DNA from: Lachnospiraceae bacterium
Lineage (GTDB): Bacteria > Bacillota > Clostridia > Lachnospirales > Lachnospiraceae
DNA length: 12,658 bases
Direction: 5' to 3'
Assembly: GCA_009774155.1 (NCBI GenBank)
Contig: VSNE01000041.1
Coordinates: 1-12,658, forward strand
Translations under genes and position numbers: made by a program
Part shown: positions 1 through 6,639 of the stretch, piece by piece
How positions within the stretch are numbered: position 1 is the stretch's first letter
Layout of the letters: each line of letters opens with the position of its first letter
Notes under the pieces: model-generated
Told to the model about the DNA's origin: nothing
The model's input: the letters and a program-made list of their open reading frames with translations, nothing else
Database searches by the model: none

Positions 1-669
1 GCCTATATGGTATCGGAAGAGAAGGATAAAAGACTGTTTTTCGGATGGTATGTGCCCGGACTTTTCTACACGCTTTTGGCGCATTTTGCCACCAATACCG
101 GTATTTTAACAGTATCAGCATCTTATATGATTGTATCCGCCGCATCTATTCTTTTGATATGGAAGGCAATAGATGAGCAGGGGAAAATGGCGGGACTTCG
201 TTTTCTTGCCTGTATACTTCTGACAGTTCAGCTCCTTGCCTGTGTTTATCAGAGAATTGTTTATGTATGGGGAGACGCGCCTCTGCCGCATCTGACATAC
301 AAACTAAGAGAAGGACCTCTGAAAGGGATTTGTACATCTGAGGAAAATGACAGCCTTTATAAGGATGTGCTTCAGGACATGGAGGAGCTTTGCTTTACTT
401 CTGAGGACAGACTTTTTGTTGTTGGTATTGCTCCGTGGATGTATTTGAATACAGAGGCGGAGTGTGCGGCGTATTCTACCTGGGAGACATTGGAGACAGA
501 TCCTTTGATAAGGGTTTATTATGAAATTCATCCGGAAAAGCTTCCGACAGTAATTTATTGTTATGGGTACAAAGAAGATATTCTGGAAACAGAATTTGCA
601 TACGAATTTATTAATATGGGCTATAAGCCTGTTTCCATGCGGCGCGGAATTGTGCTTACGCATCGATAG
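1..669 (+). CDS. Polytopic membrane protein, C-terminal part (possible GT-C type glycosyltransferase), 5' truncated by window
   Basis: The reading frame is open from the first base, so the gene starts upstream; the first in-window ATG at 7 is probably internal. Counting codons from base 1, about three hydrophobic segments are visible near residues 13-31, 34-55 and 64-90. They are followed by a soluble tail of about 130 residues that is acidic and rich in aromatic residues. This layout, several helices and then a globular C-terminal domain, fits the end of a large GT-C/GtrC-like polyprenyl-phosphate-sugar-dependent transferase or a related surface polysaccharide membrane protein. No catalytic motif is in view, because those lie in the missing N-terminal part. 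The stop is 14 bases before the aminotransferase gene, on the same strand, so co-transcription is likely. In the Arn-like pathway suggested by the neighbours it would fill the final transferase role. That role is inference from context, not from motifs. Confidence 0.6.
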   Translation, partial: AYMVSEEKDKRLFFGWYVPGLFYTLLAHFATNTGILTVSASYMIVSAASILLIWKAIDEQGKMAGLRFLACILLTVQLLACVYQRIVYVWGDAPLPHLTYKLREGPLKGICTSEENDSLYKDVLQDMEELCFTSEDRLFVVGIAPWMYLNTEAECAAYSTWETLETDPLIRVYYEIHPEKLPTVIYCYGYKEDILETEFAYEFINMGYKPVSMRRGIVLTHR

Positions 670-683
670 AAAAGAGGATAAAG

Positions 684-1814
684 ATGATTGATTTTAATGT
701 ACCCCCATATGTGGGAACGGAGATGAAATATGTAGAGGAGGCTGTGGCCAAGAACCATAAGATATGCGGAGACGGTCCATTTACGCATCAATGCAATGAA
801 TGGCTGGAAAAGAAGACAGGCACTGCAAAGGCGCTTCTGACTACCTCCTGCACTCATGCGACGGAACTGGCGGCGCTTCTGTCAGATATTAAAGAGGGAG
901 ATGAGATTATCATGCCTTCTTATACCTTTGTATCTACTGCTGATGCTTTTGTACTCCGGGGCGCGGTTCCGGTATTTGTAGATATTAGGCCGGATACAAT
1001 GAACATAGATGAGGAGAAGATCGAGGCTGCCATTACGGAAAAGACAAAGGCAATTGTTCCGGTACACTATGCCGGTGTTTCCTGCGAGATGGATAAAATC
1101 ATGGATCTGGCAGAACGTTTCCACCTTGTGGTAATTGAGGATGCTGCTCAGGGAATTATGAGCACCTATAAGGGAAAGGCTCTTGGAACCATCGGTGATT
1201 TTGGATGCTTTTCTTTTCATGAGACGAAGAACTACAGTATGGGAGAGGGCGGCGCGCTTTTGATCCGCGATGCCGCTAATGTGGAGCGCGCAGAGATTAT
1301 TCGTGAAAAAGGAACTAACCGTGCAAAATTTTTCCGCGGCCAGATCGATAAATACACATGGGTGGATGCAGGCTCCTCCTATCTGCCGGGAGATATAAAT
1401 GCCGCTTATCTGATGGCACAGTTGGATAAGGCGGACGAGATTTTTGAAGATCGTATGAGAAGCTGGAATCTGTACTATGAGCTTTTAAAGCCTCTGGAAG
1501 ATAAAGGAAGGATTAAACTTCCGACCATTCCTTCCGGATGTGAGCATAATGCTCATATGTTCTATATCAAGGCAAAAGATTTGGAAGAGAGGACAGCATT
1601 GATCCGTTTCCTGAAAGAAAACGAAATCCAGGCCGTTTTCCATTATATACCTCTTCACAGCGCTCCTGCAGGAGTGCGCTTCGGGAGATTCCATGGGGAG
1701 GATGTCTATACGACAAAAGAGAGTGAGCGTCTTACAAGACTTCCGTTGTTTTATGGACTGAAGGAAGAACAGGTTCGTTATATTTCAGAAAAGGTTACAG
1801 AGTTTTATCGATAA
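684..1814 (+). CDS. wecE: dTDP-4-amino-4,6-dideoxygalactose transaminase (WecE/RffA family, DegT/DnrJ/EryC1 fold)
   Basis: This PLP-dependent aminotransferase is predicted to convert dTDP-4-keto-6-deoxy-D-glucose and glutamate into dTDP-4-amino-4,6-dideoxy-D-galactose (dTDP-Fuc4N) in the cytoplasm. The 376-residue length equals that of Escherichia coli WecE as I recall it, and long stretches match: the N-terminal GTE and CGDGPFT motifs, GDEIIMPSYTFVSTADAFVL at 72-91, RPDTMNIDE at 102-110, and FHYIPLH plus TTKESER near the C-terminus. The PLP lysine is K182 within SFHETKNY, and the PLP-contacting acidic residue is D153 in the EDAAQG motif. The start is ATG 684 with an AGAGG site 6 bases upstream. 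It is the second gene of the glycosylation cassette, and no rmlA or rmlB is in the window, so dTDP-sugar supply must come from elsewhere. The substrate assignment is strong for the family. Other dTDP-4-keto sugars remain possible. Confidence 0.93.
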   Translation: MIDFNVPPYVGTEMKYVEEAVAKNHKICGDGPFTHQCNEWLEKKTGTAKALLTTSCTHATELAALLSDIKEGDEIIMPSYTFVSTADAFVLRGAVPVFVDIRPDTMNIDEEKIEAAITEKTKAIVPVHYAGVSCEMDKIMDLAERFHLVVIEDAAQGIMSTYKGKALGTIGDFGCFSFHETKNYSMGEGGALLIRDAANVERAEIIREKGTNRAKFFRGQIDKYTWVDAGSSYLPGDINAAYLMAQLDKADEIFEDRMRSWNLYYELLKPLEDKGRIKLPTIPSGCEHNAHMFYIKAKDLEERTALIRFLKENEIQAVFHYIPLHSAPAGVRFGRFHGEDVYTTKESERLTRLPLFYGLKEEQVRYISEKVTEFYR

Positions 1815-1832
1815 GGAAATGGAAGGGACATT

Positions 1833-2948
1833 ATGAAGAAAATCGTCATTATTGGAGCAAACGATTTTCAGAATCAGTTGATTCTGAAGGCAAAGGAGAT
1901 GGGATTTGAGACACATGTATTCGCATGGAAGGACGGCTCTGTGGGAGAACGTACGGCAGACTATTTTTATCCTATCAGCATTGTGGAGACAGAACAGATT
2001 CTTGAAAAATGCAGAGAGATTCAGCCGGATGCAGTTGCCACGATTGCTTCCGATTTGGCGAATATTACAGTAAGTAAGGTAGCACAGGGGCTGGGACTTC
2101 CATGCAACAGCGCTGAATGCATCAGAATATCAACAAATAAATATGCTATGCGCGAGGCTTTTACAAAAGCCGGAATTGCAACGCCAAAGTTTTACTGTGT
2201 GGATTGTCTGGAGCCTTATCTGTTCGGGATGAATCTTCCGCTTATCGTAAAGCCTACCGATCGTTCCGGAAGCCGGGCAATCACAAAAATTACGGATTTT
2301 AAAGATCTGGAGGATGCAATTCGTGAGGCGGTAAGGCAGTCCTTTGAAAAAAAAGCTATCGTAGAAGAGTATATTGAAGGCGATGAGTACAGCTATGAAT
2401 GTATTTCCTATCATGGAAAGCATACAAATTTGGCGGTGACGAAGAAGTTTACGACAGGAGCGCCGCACTTTATTGAATCCGGACACAGACAGCCCTGCGG
2501 TTTATCGGAAGAAATACTTGAAAGGGTGCACTATGTAATGAAAAGAGCGATGGATGCCCTGAAAATTACGGACGGCGCTTCCCATGGAGAATTTAAAATT
2601 ACGCCCAATGGTAAGGTGCGCATTATCGAGATAGGCTCCCGTATGGGCGGTGACTGCATCGGCTCTGATCTGGTTCCTCTGTCCACAGGTTATGATTTTA
2701 TGGAAATGGTAATTGATGTGGCATGCGGAAAAGAGCCTGTTATTGTGCAGAAACAGGAGCCGCAGACCGCGGAGATCCGGTTTTTATTTACTATGGAGGA
2801 TGTGGAAAAGATGCATGCCTATGAAACGGCGCATCCGGAAGAAATATATCGGATCAGCGAGCTTGATCTGTCCAACCTGGGGCATGTATCAGACAGTTCA
2901 AGCAGACTTGGATATTATATCATAAGAAAGTCAGGAAAGAGGAAATAG
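1833..2948 (+). CDS. ATP-grasp ligase, L-amino-acid-ligase/carboxylate-amine ligase-like
   Basis: This 371-residue cytoplasmic protein has an ATP-grasp fold. The N-terminal part (1-100) is a Rossmann-like pre-ATP-grasp domain opening with IVIIGAN. The ATP-grasp core follows: LIVKPTDRSGSR at about 137-148 (nucleotide-binding lysine and flexible loop), VEEYIEGDEYS at 177-187, and the Mg-binding acids E253 (GEFK) and E266 in IEIGSRMGGDCIGS. The last motif closely resembles the one in BacD/YwfE-type L-amino-acid ligases. Such enzymes activate a carboxylate as an acyl phosphate and join it to an amine. It lies 18 bases after wecE, with GGAAGGG upstream of ATG 1833, and abuts the glycosyltransferase with no gap. 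The plausible acceptor is therefore the 4-amine of the WecE product, but that is inference. PurK-like or peptide-ligase roles cannot be excluded. Confidence 0.85.
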   Translation: MKKIVIIGANDFQNQLILKAKEMGFETHVFAWKDGSVGERTADYFYPISIVETEQILEKCREIQPDAVATIASDLANITVSKVAQGLGLPCNSAECIRISTNKYAMREAFTKAGIATPKFYCVDCLEPYLFGMNLPLIVKPTDRSGSRAITKITDFKDLEDAIREAVRQSFEKKAIVEEYIEGDEYSYECISYHGKHTNLAVTKKFTTGAPHFIESGHRQPCGLSEEILERVHYVMKRAMDALKITDGASHGEFKITPNGKVRIIEIGSRMGGDCIGSDLVPLSTGYDFMEMVIDVACGKEPVIVQKQEPQTAEIRFLFTMEDVEKMHAYETAHPEEIYRISELDLSNLGHVSDSSSRLGYYIIRKSGKRK

Positions 2949-3893
2949 ATGCTTTATTCAATAATTATTCCCTGCTACAAATCTGGTCAGACGATTGAGC
3001 ATGTGGTGGATATGACCAGGGAGGAGATGGTAAGGCTGGGACGAAGTAATCTGGAATTTGTTCTGGTGAATGACTGTTCTCCGGACGAAGGAAGAACTAT
3101 CTCAGTGCTTCGGAGGATGGCAGAGAACCATACGGATGTAAAGGTGATCGATCTGGCGGCAAATTCCGGGCAGCATAATGCGCTGATGGCAGCCCTCCGC
3201 CACGCAGAAGGAGATATTATTATAGGTATGGATGATGACGGACAGACTCATCCGTCTCAGTTGGGAAAATTATTCTCAGCTTTGGACGAGGGATATGATC
3301 TGGTATATGGTTATTATCCGGATAAAAAACATAGCTGGTTCCGGAATATAGGAAGCCGGTTCAATGATTTTACTGTAAACTCCATGATAAAGAAACCAAA
3401 GGATGTGCGTACCTCCAGTTACTTTCTGGTGAGAAAATTTATCAGGGATTATTCAATTCAGTATGAGGGTTCCTATACCTATCTGCTGGGATTATTTATG
3501 CGCTGTACACAGAATATTACAAGTGTGCCGATTCAGCATTTTGAGCGGGAGGCAGGAGAGTCCGGCTACACCCTGAAGCAGCTTATCCGGCTTTGGTCAA
3601 GCATTATCGGGTTTTCTGTAATTCCTCTCCGCGCTGCATCGGTTGCGGGATTTTTCTTTGCGGGAGTCGGTATTTTGGCGGCAGTTGCAGTGATTATTAT
3701 GAAATTTGTAATACCGGATATGTCTATGGGCTGGCCGTCGCTGATGTGCGCTATTTCGTTTTTTTTTGGACTGAACTTTATGTTTTTGGGAATGATTGGA
3801 GAGTATCTGGGGAGAATGTTCCTGGCTATGAATAAAGAACCTCAGTATGTAATCAAAGCAACCTATAATATAGAAAAAGAGGGGCTGAAGTGA
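2949..3893 (+). CDS. Polyprenyl-phosphate glycosyltransferase, family GT2 (ArnC/GtrB/DPM1-like)
   Basis: This membrane-anchored glycosyltransferase is predicted to move a sugar from its nucleotide carrier to undecaprenyl phosphate on the cytoplasmic face. The GT-A domain fills residues 1-210: the start SIIIPCYKSG, VNDCSPD at 40-46, SGQHNALMAAL at 73-83, and the metal-binding DDDGQTHP at 95-102. Next comes a segment with REAGESGYT, the counterpart of the REFGESKYS-type motif of ArnC/GtrB enzymes. Two membrane helices lie near 229-253 and 261-286, and the conserved GMIGEYLGR follows at 281-289. The 314-residue length is normal for ArnC/GtrB. Its ATG directly follows the ATP-grasp stop, with AAGAGG 6 bases upstream, which suggests translational coupling. 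The likely donor is dTDP-Fuc4N or its acylated derivative, judged from the neighbours only; the sequence alone does not reveal the sugar. Confidence 0.9.
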   Translation: MLYSIIIPCYKSGQTIEHVVDMTREEMVRLGRSNLEFVLVNDCSPDEGRTISVLRRMAENHTDVKVIDLAANSGQHNALMAALRHAEGDIIIGMDDDGQTHPSQLGKLFSALDEGYDLVYGYYPDKKHSWFRNIGSRFNDFTVNSMIKKPKDVRTSSYFLVRKFIRDYSIQYEGSYTYLLGLFMRCTQNITSVPIQHFEREAGESGYTLKQLIRLWSSIIGFSVIPLRAASVAGFFFAGVGILAAVAVIIMKFVIPDMSMGWPSLMCAISFFFGLNFMFLGMIGEYLGRMFLAMNKEPQYVIKATYNIEKEGLK

Positions 3894-4249
3894 TGGAACA
3901 GAAAAAAAACAACAGGGCAAAGATTTTTGTCCTATTGTCCCTTTCCCTGGTGATTCAAAGCTTAAGCTCTGTGTTTATTAAATATGCAGGGAGGTTTGAG
4001 ACTTTTTCCAGGGAGTTTATTTTCTTCTATATACTGGCGTTGGGATGTCTTGGAGCGTTCGCAATCATGTGTCAGCTTCTTCTGGAACTGGTTCCCCTGA
4101 CGACAGCATATTTAAGAAAAGGAATCTTATATATTCTTATTTTAATCTGGTCCGTGTTTCTTTTTGAAGAGCAGGTGACATTGAACAACATTATTGGAAG
4201 CATCATTATTATTGCGGGGATCAGTATACATGGAATGGATGAACATTAG
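3893..4249 (+). CDS. Small four-helix SMR/EamA-type transporter subunit (ArnE/ArnF-like flippase half), first of pair
   Basis: This is a 118-residue, very hydrophobic protein with about four membrane segments near residues 11-31, 42-67, 78-92 and 97-112, the size and layout of SMR and ArnE/ArnF proteins. ATG 3893 overlaps the TGA of the glycosyltransferase by one base (TGATG), with AGAGGGG about 8 bases upstream; a GTG at 3890 is an alternative start. The N-terminus is lysine/arginine-rich (MEQKKNNRAK) and loop 3 is acidic (FEEQ), suggesting N-in topology by the positive-inside rule. Located just after an ArnC-like transferase, it probably forms a heterodimer with the next protein to flip the undecaprenyl-linked sugar. 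Drug efflux is the alternative typical of the SMR superfamily, but the context argues against it. Confidence 0.8.
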   Translation: MEQKKNNRAKIFVLLSLSLVIQSLSSVFIKYAGRFETFSREFIFFYILALGCLGAFAIMCQLLLELVPLTTAYLRKGILYILILIWSVFLFEEQVTLNNIIGSIIIIAGISIHGMDEH

Positions 4250-4574
4250 CTATGCGCTGGCATTTCTGGCGGTATTTGTGGCGTCGGTATCCCAGATTCT
4301 TTTAAAACAGTCGGCACAGACGGAGCATAAAAATATAATTTACAAATTTCTCAACTGGCGGGTTCTTCTGGGTTATGCATTATTGTTCGGGACAACTATT
4401 ATCAATGTTTTTGCTTACAGGGGCGTGGAGCTTAAGGTTACGCCTATGATAGAATCCACAGGAATTATCTGGGTGACTATTCTGGCAGTTTTTTTGTTAG
4501 GAGAGAGACCGACCAAACGGGCAATTCTTTCGATTATTGTAACTATCGTCGGCATTATTGTATTTTCGTTGTAA
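4230..4574 (+). CDS. Small four-helix SMR/EamA-type transporter subunit (ArnE/ArnF-like flippase half), second of pair
   Basis: From ATG 4230 this is a 114-residue protein with about four membrane segments near 5-26, 45-66, 73-91 and 98-114. The block PMIESTGIIWVTILAVFLLG followed by E is the typical SMR/EamA third-helix signature, and loop 3 (GERPTKR) aligns with FEEQVTLNN of the preceding gene, so the two are diverged homologues. A TTG at 4194 opens the same frame, but ATG 4230 is preferred, with GGGGA 9 bases upstream; ATG 4239 is also possible. It overlaps the previous gene by 20 bases. Loops 1 and 3 carry most of the positive charge, which predicts N-out/C-out, opposite to its partner. 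An antiparallel heterodimeric flippase for a lipid-linked amino sugar is the best reading. Confidence 0.8.
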   Translation: MEWMNISYALAFLAVFVASVSQILLKQSAQTEHKNIIYKFLNWRVLLGYALLFGTTIINVFAYRGVELKVTPMIESTGIIWVTILAVFLLGERPTKRAILSIIVTIVGIIVFSL

Positions 4575-4576
4575 AT

Positions 4577-5995
4577 ATGAGTGAATTATTTGAAAAGCTG
4601 AAAGAATATGCGGATTCTGATTATCTGCCCATGCATATGCCGGGACATAAGCGCCGTCTGGGGGAAATCGGAAATCCGTTTTTTATTGATATTACGGAGA
4701 TTTCCGGCTTTGATAATCTCCATCATGCAAAGGGACTTCTTCTGGAGGCTCAGGAAAGGGCGGCAAAGCTTTATCATTCAAGCGAGACTCATTATCTGGT
4801 CAACGGAAGCACAGCGGGAATCCTTTCTGCAGTTTCCGGATGTACGTCTTTTGGAGGAAGCATTCTGCTGGCAAGGAACAGTCATAAATCAGCCTATCAT
4901 GCAGCGTTCCTCAGAGGGCTTTCTATCCGCTATCTTTATCCACAGTCCAAAGGAAATATGGGGATAAATGGCGCAATTTTTCCGGAGAATGTGGAGAATG
5001 CTTTAAAAAATGATCCATATATTCAGGCAGTCATGATTACTTCTCCGACTTATGACGGAGTCGTGTCGGATGTGAAGGGGATTGTGCAGGCAGCGCACAG
5101 CCATGGAATTCCTCTGATTGTGGATGAAGCTCATGGAGCGCATTTTCCGTTCTCTGATCATTTTCCGCAGGATTCGGTAAGCTGCGGGGCGGATGTAGTT
5201 ATTCACAGTCTGCATAAAACACTTCCCACACTGACGCAGACGGCTCTGATTCATCTGAATGGTTCTCTGACAGACAGGAATAAGATACGGAAGTATCTGA
5301 CTGTTTATCAGACCAGCAGTCCGTCCTATGTACTGATGGCAAGCCTGGATAATGGCGTGGAATGGATAGCCAATCATCCTCAGGCATTTGAAGAGTTCTG
5401 TAAGGAGCTTCGGATGCTTCGGGACGGCCTTGGAAGGATGAAGAGTCTGAAGCTTTTAGAGCTTCCGGGTATGGATCAGTCAAAAATTTTGGTGTCCGTA
5501 CAGGGGACAGGAATCAGAGGGCATGAACTGGATGAGATACTCCGCAGGGAATTCCATATTGAGCTGGAGATGGCATGCAGTTCTTATGTATGCGCAATTA
5601 CCTCCGTGGGGGATACAAAGGAAGGTTTTAAGCGGCTTCTCGACGCATTTACGGCTGTGGATAAACGATTATCAGAGAAACAGAGCCCGGGAGGAAAAAA
5701 TATCCAGACAGGCCGTATACAGGGCACAGATGAAGTCATTCCAACAGAAAGTATTTGTACGCTTCTGGAGACAGAGAAAATGGAAAAGGAAAAATGTTTG
5801 CTGGAGGATGCCTGTGGAAGGATCAGCGGAGATTTTGTTACATTGTATCCGCCCGGAATTCCTATTCTTGCACCCGGAGAGAGAATTACGGAAAAGATCG
5901 TGGAAAGGCTTTTTCAGTACCTGAGGGAAGGACTGGAGCTTCATGGAATTGAGGAAGCTATGGTACAGGTATTAAAGAGGAGAACAAATGGGTAA
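4577..5995 (+). CDS. Orn/Lys/Arg decarboxylase-family PLP enzyme, short (YaaO-like) form
   Basis: This 472-residue fold-type I PLP enzyme belongs to the Orn/Lys/Arg decarboxylase family. It starts with the family motif PMHMPGHKR at 18-26, has NGSTAGI at 76-82, the PLP pocket aspartate in IVDEAHGAHF at 181-190, and the Schiff-base lysine K214 in HSLHKTLPTLTQTA. A linker of low conservation (about 363-415) leads to a C-terminal domain with YPPGIPILAPGER at 424-436. It lacks the N-terminal response-regulator-like wing of the roughly 700-residue enterobacterial enzymes, as do B. subtilis SpeA and YaaO. The substrate (arginine, lysine, ornithine or other) cannot be read from the sequence. Its start lies 2 bases after the previous stop and no clear Shine-Dalgarno site precedes ATG 4577, so translation probably depends on coupling. 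It overlaps the next gene by 8 bases. Confidence 0.92.
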   Translation: MSELFEKLKEYADSDYLPMHMPGHKRRLGEIGNPFFIDITEISGFDNLHHAKGLLLEAQERAAKLYHSSETHYLVNGSTAGILSAVSGCTSFGGSILLARNSHKSAYHAAFLRGLSIRYLYPQSKGNMGINGAIFPENVENALKNDPYIQAVMITSPTYDGVVSDVKGIVQAAHSHGIPLIVDEAHGAHFPFSDHFPQDSVSCGADVVIHSLHKTLPTLTQTALIHLNGSLTDRNKIRKYLTVYQTSSPSYVLMASLDNGVEWIANHPQAFEEFCKELRMLRDGLGRMKSLKLLELPGMDQSKILVSVQGTGIRGHELDEILRREFHIELEMACSSYVCAITSVGDTKEGFKRLLDAFTAVDKRLSEKQSPGGKNIQTGRIQGTDEVIPTESICTLLETEKMEKEKCLLEDACGRISGDFVTLYPPGIPILAPGERITEKIVERLFQYLREGLELHGIEEAMVQVLKRRTNG

Positions 5996-6581
5996 GATAT
6001 TTTGCCTGATGGGGAAAAGCTCGTCAGGGAAGGATACGATATATAAAAGGCTGATGGAAGATTCTGCTCTTGGCCTGAAAAGGATTGTGCCCTATACAAC
6101 GCGTCCGATTCGGGAAGGGGAACAGGAAGGGGTAGAGTATCATTTTGTAAATGAGGAAAAGCTGGCTTTTCTTCAGAGTGAGGAAAAGGTGGTGGAGGTA
6201 AGGGCATATGATACCGTACATGGGGTGTGGAAATATTTCACAGTATGCGACGATCAGATGGATTTGGAAAAAGAATTTTATGCGGTGATCGGAACGCTGG
6301 AATCCTGGCGCGGCATGTGCGGATATTTCGGCAGGGATGTAATGGTTCCGGTTTATATTGAGGTGGAGGATGGACTTCGGCTGGAGAGGGCGCTGTTAAG
6401 AGAGAGATGCCAGGCTGCTCCAAAGTACACGGAGCTATGCAGGAGATTCCTGGCAGACGCGGAAGATTTTTCCGAAGAAAATCTGAAAAAAGAAGGAATT
6501 GCCGTGCGTTTTCAGAATGTGGACTTTGAAAAGTGCTACAATGAGATAAAAATTTTCATTCAAAAAGAAAAGACAGTATGA
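5988..6581 (+). CDS. Guanylate-kinase-like P-loop NMP kinase, divergent
   Basis: This 197-residue protein resembles guanylate kinase (GMP + ATP to GDP + ADP). It has an early P-loop, GKSSSGKDT at 9-17, and the GMP-binding segment YTTRPIREGEQEGVEYHFV at 36-54, with the conserved R39 and R42. An acidic residue in VVEVRAYD (about 68-75) sits where Gmk has its nucleotide-binding glutamate. After that the similarity fades. The usual NYYGTS motif is replaced by a region ending in WKYFT, and the DVDWQGA-type strand reads YAVIGTLESWRG, so the true substrate may differ. ATG 5988 overlaps the decarboxylase stop by 8 bases and has a strong AGAGGAG site. It occupies the position held by tmk between yaaO and holB in B. 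subtilis. It may be a paralogue of a canonical gmk elsewhere. Confidence 0.8.
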   Translation: MGKIFCLMGKSSSGKDTIYKRLMEDSALGLKRIVPYTTRPIREGEQEGVEYHFVNEEKLAFLQSEEKVVEVRAYDTVHGVWKYFTVCDDQMDLEKEFYAVIGTLESWRGMCGYFGRDVMVPVYIEVEDGLRLERALLRERCQAAPKYTELCRRFLADAEDFSEENLKKEGIAVRFQNVDFEKCYNEIKIFIQKEKTV

Positions 6582-6587
6582 TATAAT
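6559..6587 (+). promoter_or_regulatory. Candidate sigma-A promoter for the holB operon (extended -10)
   Basis: A perfect extended -10 element, TGATATAAT, lies at 6579-6587; its TGA is the stop codon of the kinase gene. A weak -35 candidate, TTCAAA, is at 6559-6564 with 17-base spacing. Transcription would start near 6594, leaving a leader of about 45 bases before holB. The match is seen in the sequence. Activity is inferred. Confidence 0.65.
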
Positions 6588-6639
6588 ATTCGCAGAAGAA
6601 ATACCGAGGGTGAATGAAATATATTGGGAGGTAAAATAC

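Noticed and set aside
304..663. Minus-strand open frames of 60-165 codons opposite several genes, such as 304-663, 7808-8251 and 11212-11709.
   Set aside because: They lie fully inside well-supported + strand genes, have no recognisable domain, and have compositions expected of antisense frames.
4194..4232. TTG at 4194 as the start of the second SMR protein.
   Set aside because: It would add 12 residues translated from the middle of the partner's last helix; ATG 4230 or 4239 gives the usual family length and begins just before helix 1.
4537..4566. TTGTAA ... TATTTT as a promoter for the decarboxylase gene.
   Set aside because: Both hexamers are weak and the region is AT-rich coding sequence for a membrane helix, where such matches are common.
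6614..6634. A six-codon open frame (ATG 6614, stop 6632-6634) in the holB leader, whose stop overlaps the holB ribosome site; possible leader peptide.
   Set aside because: Its own ribosome site would be only about 4 bases away and the peptide has no regulatory amino acid pattern; chance is likelier.
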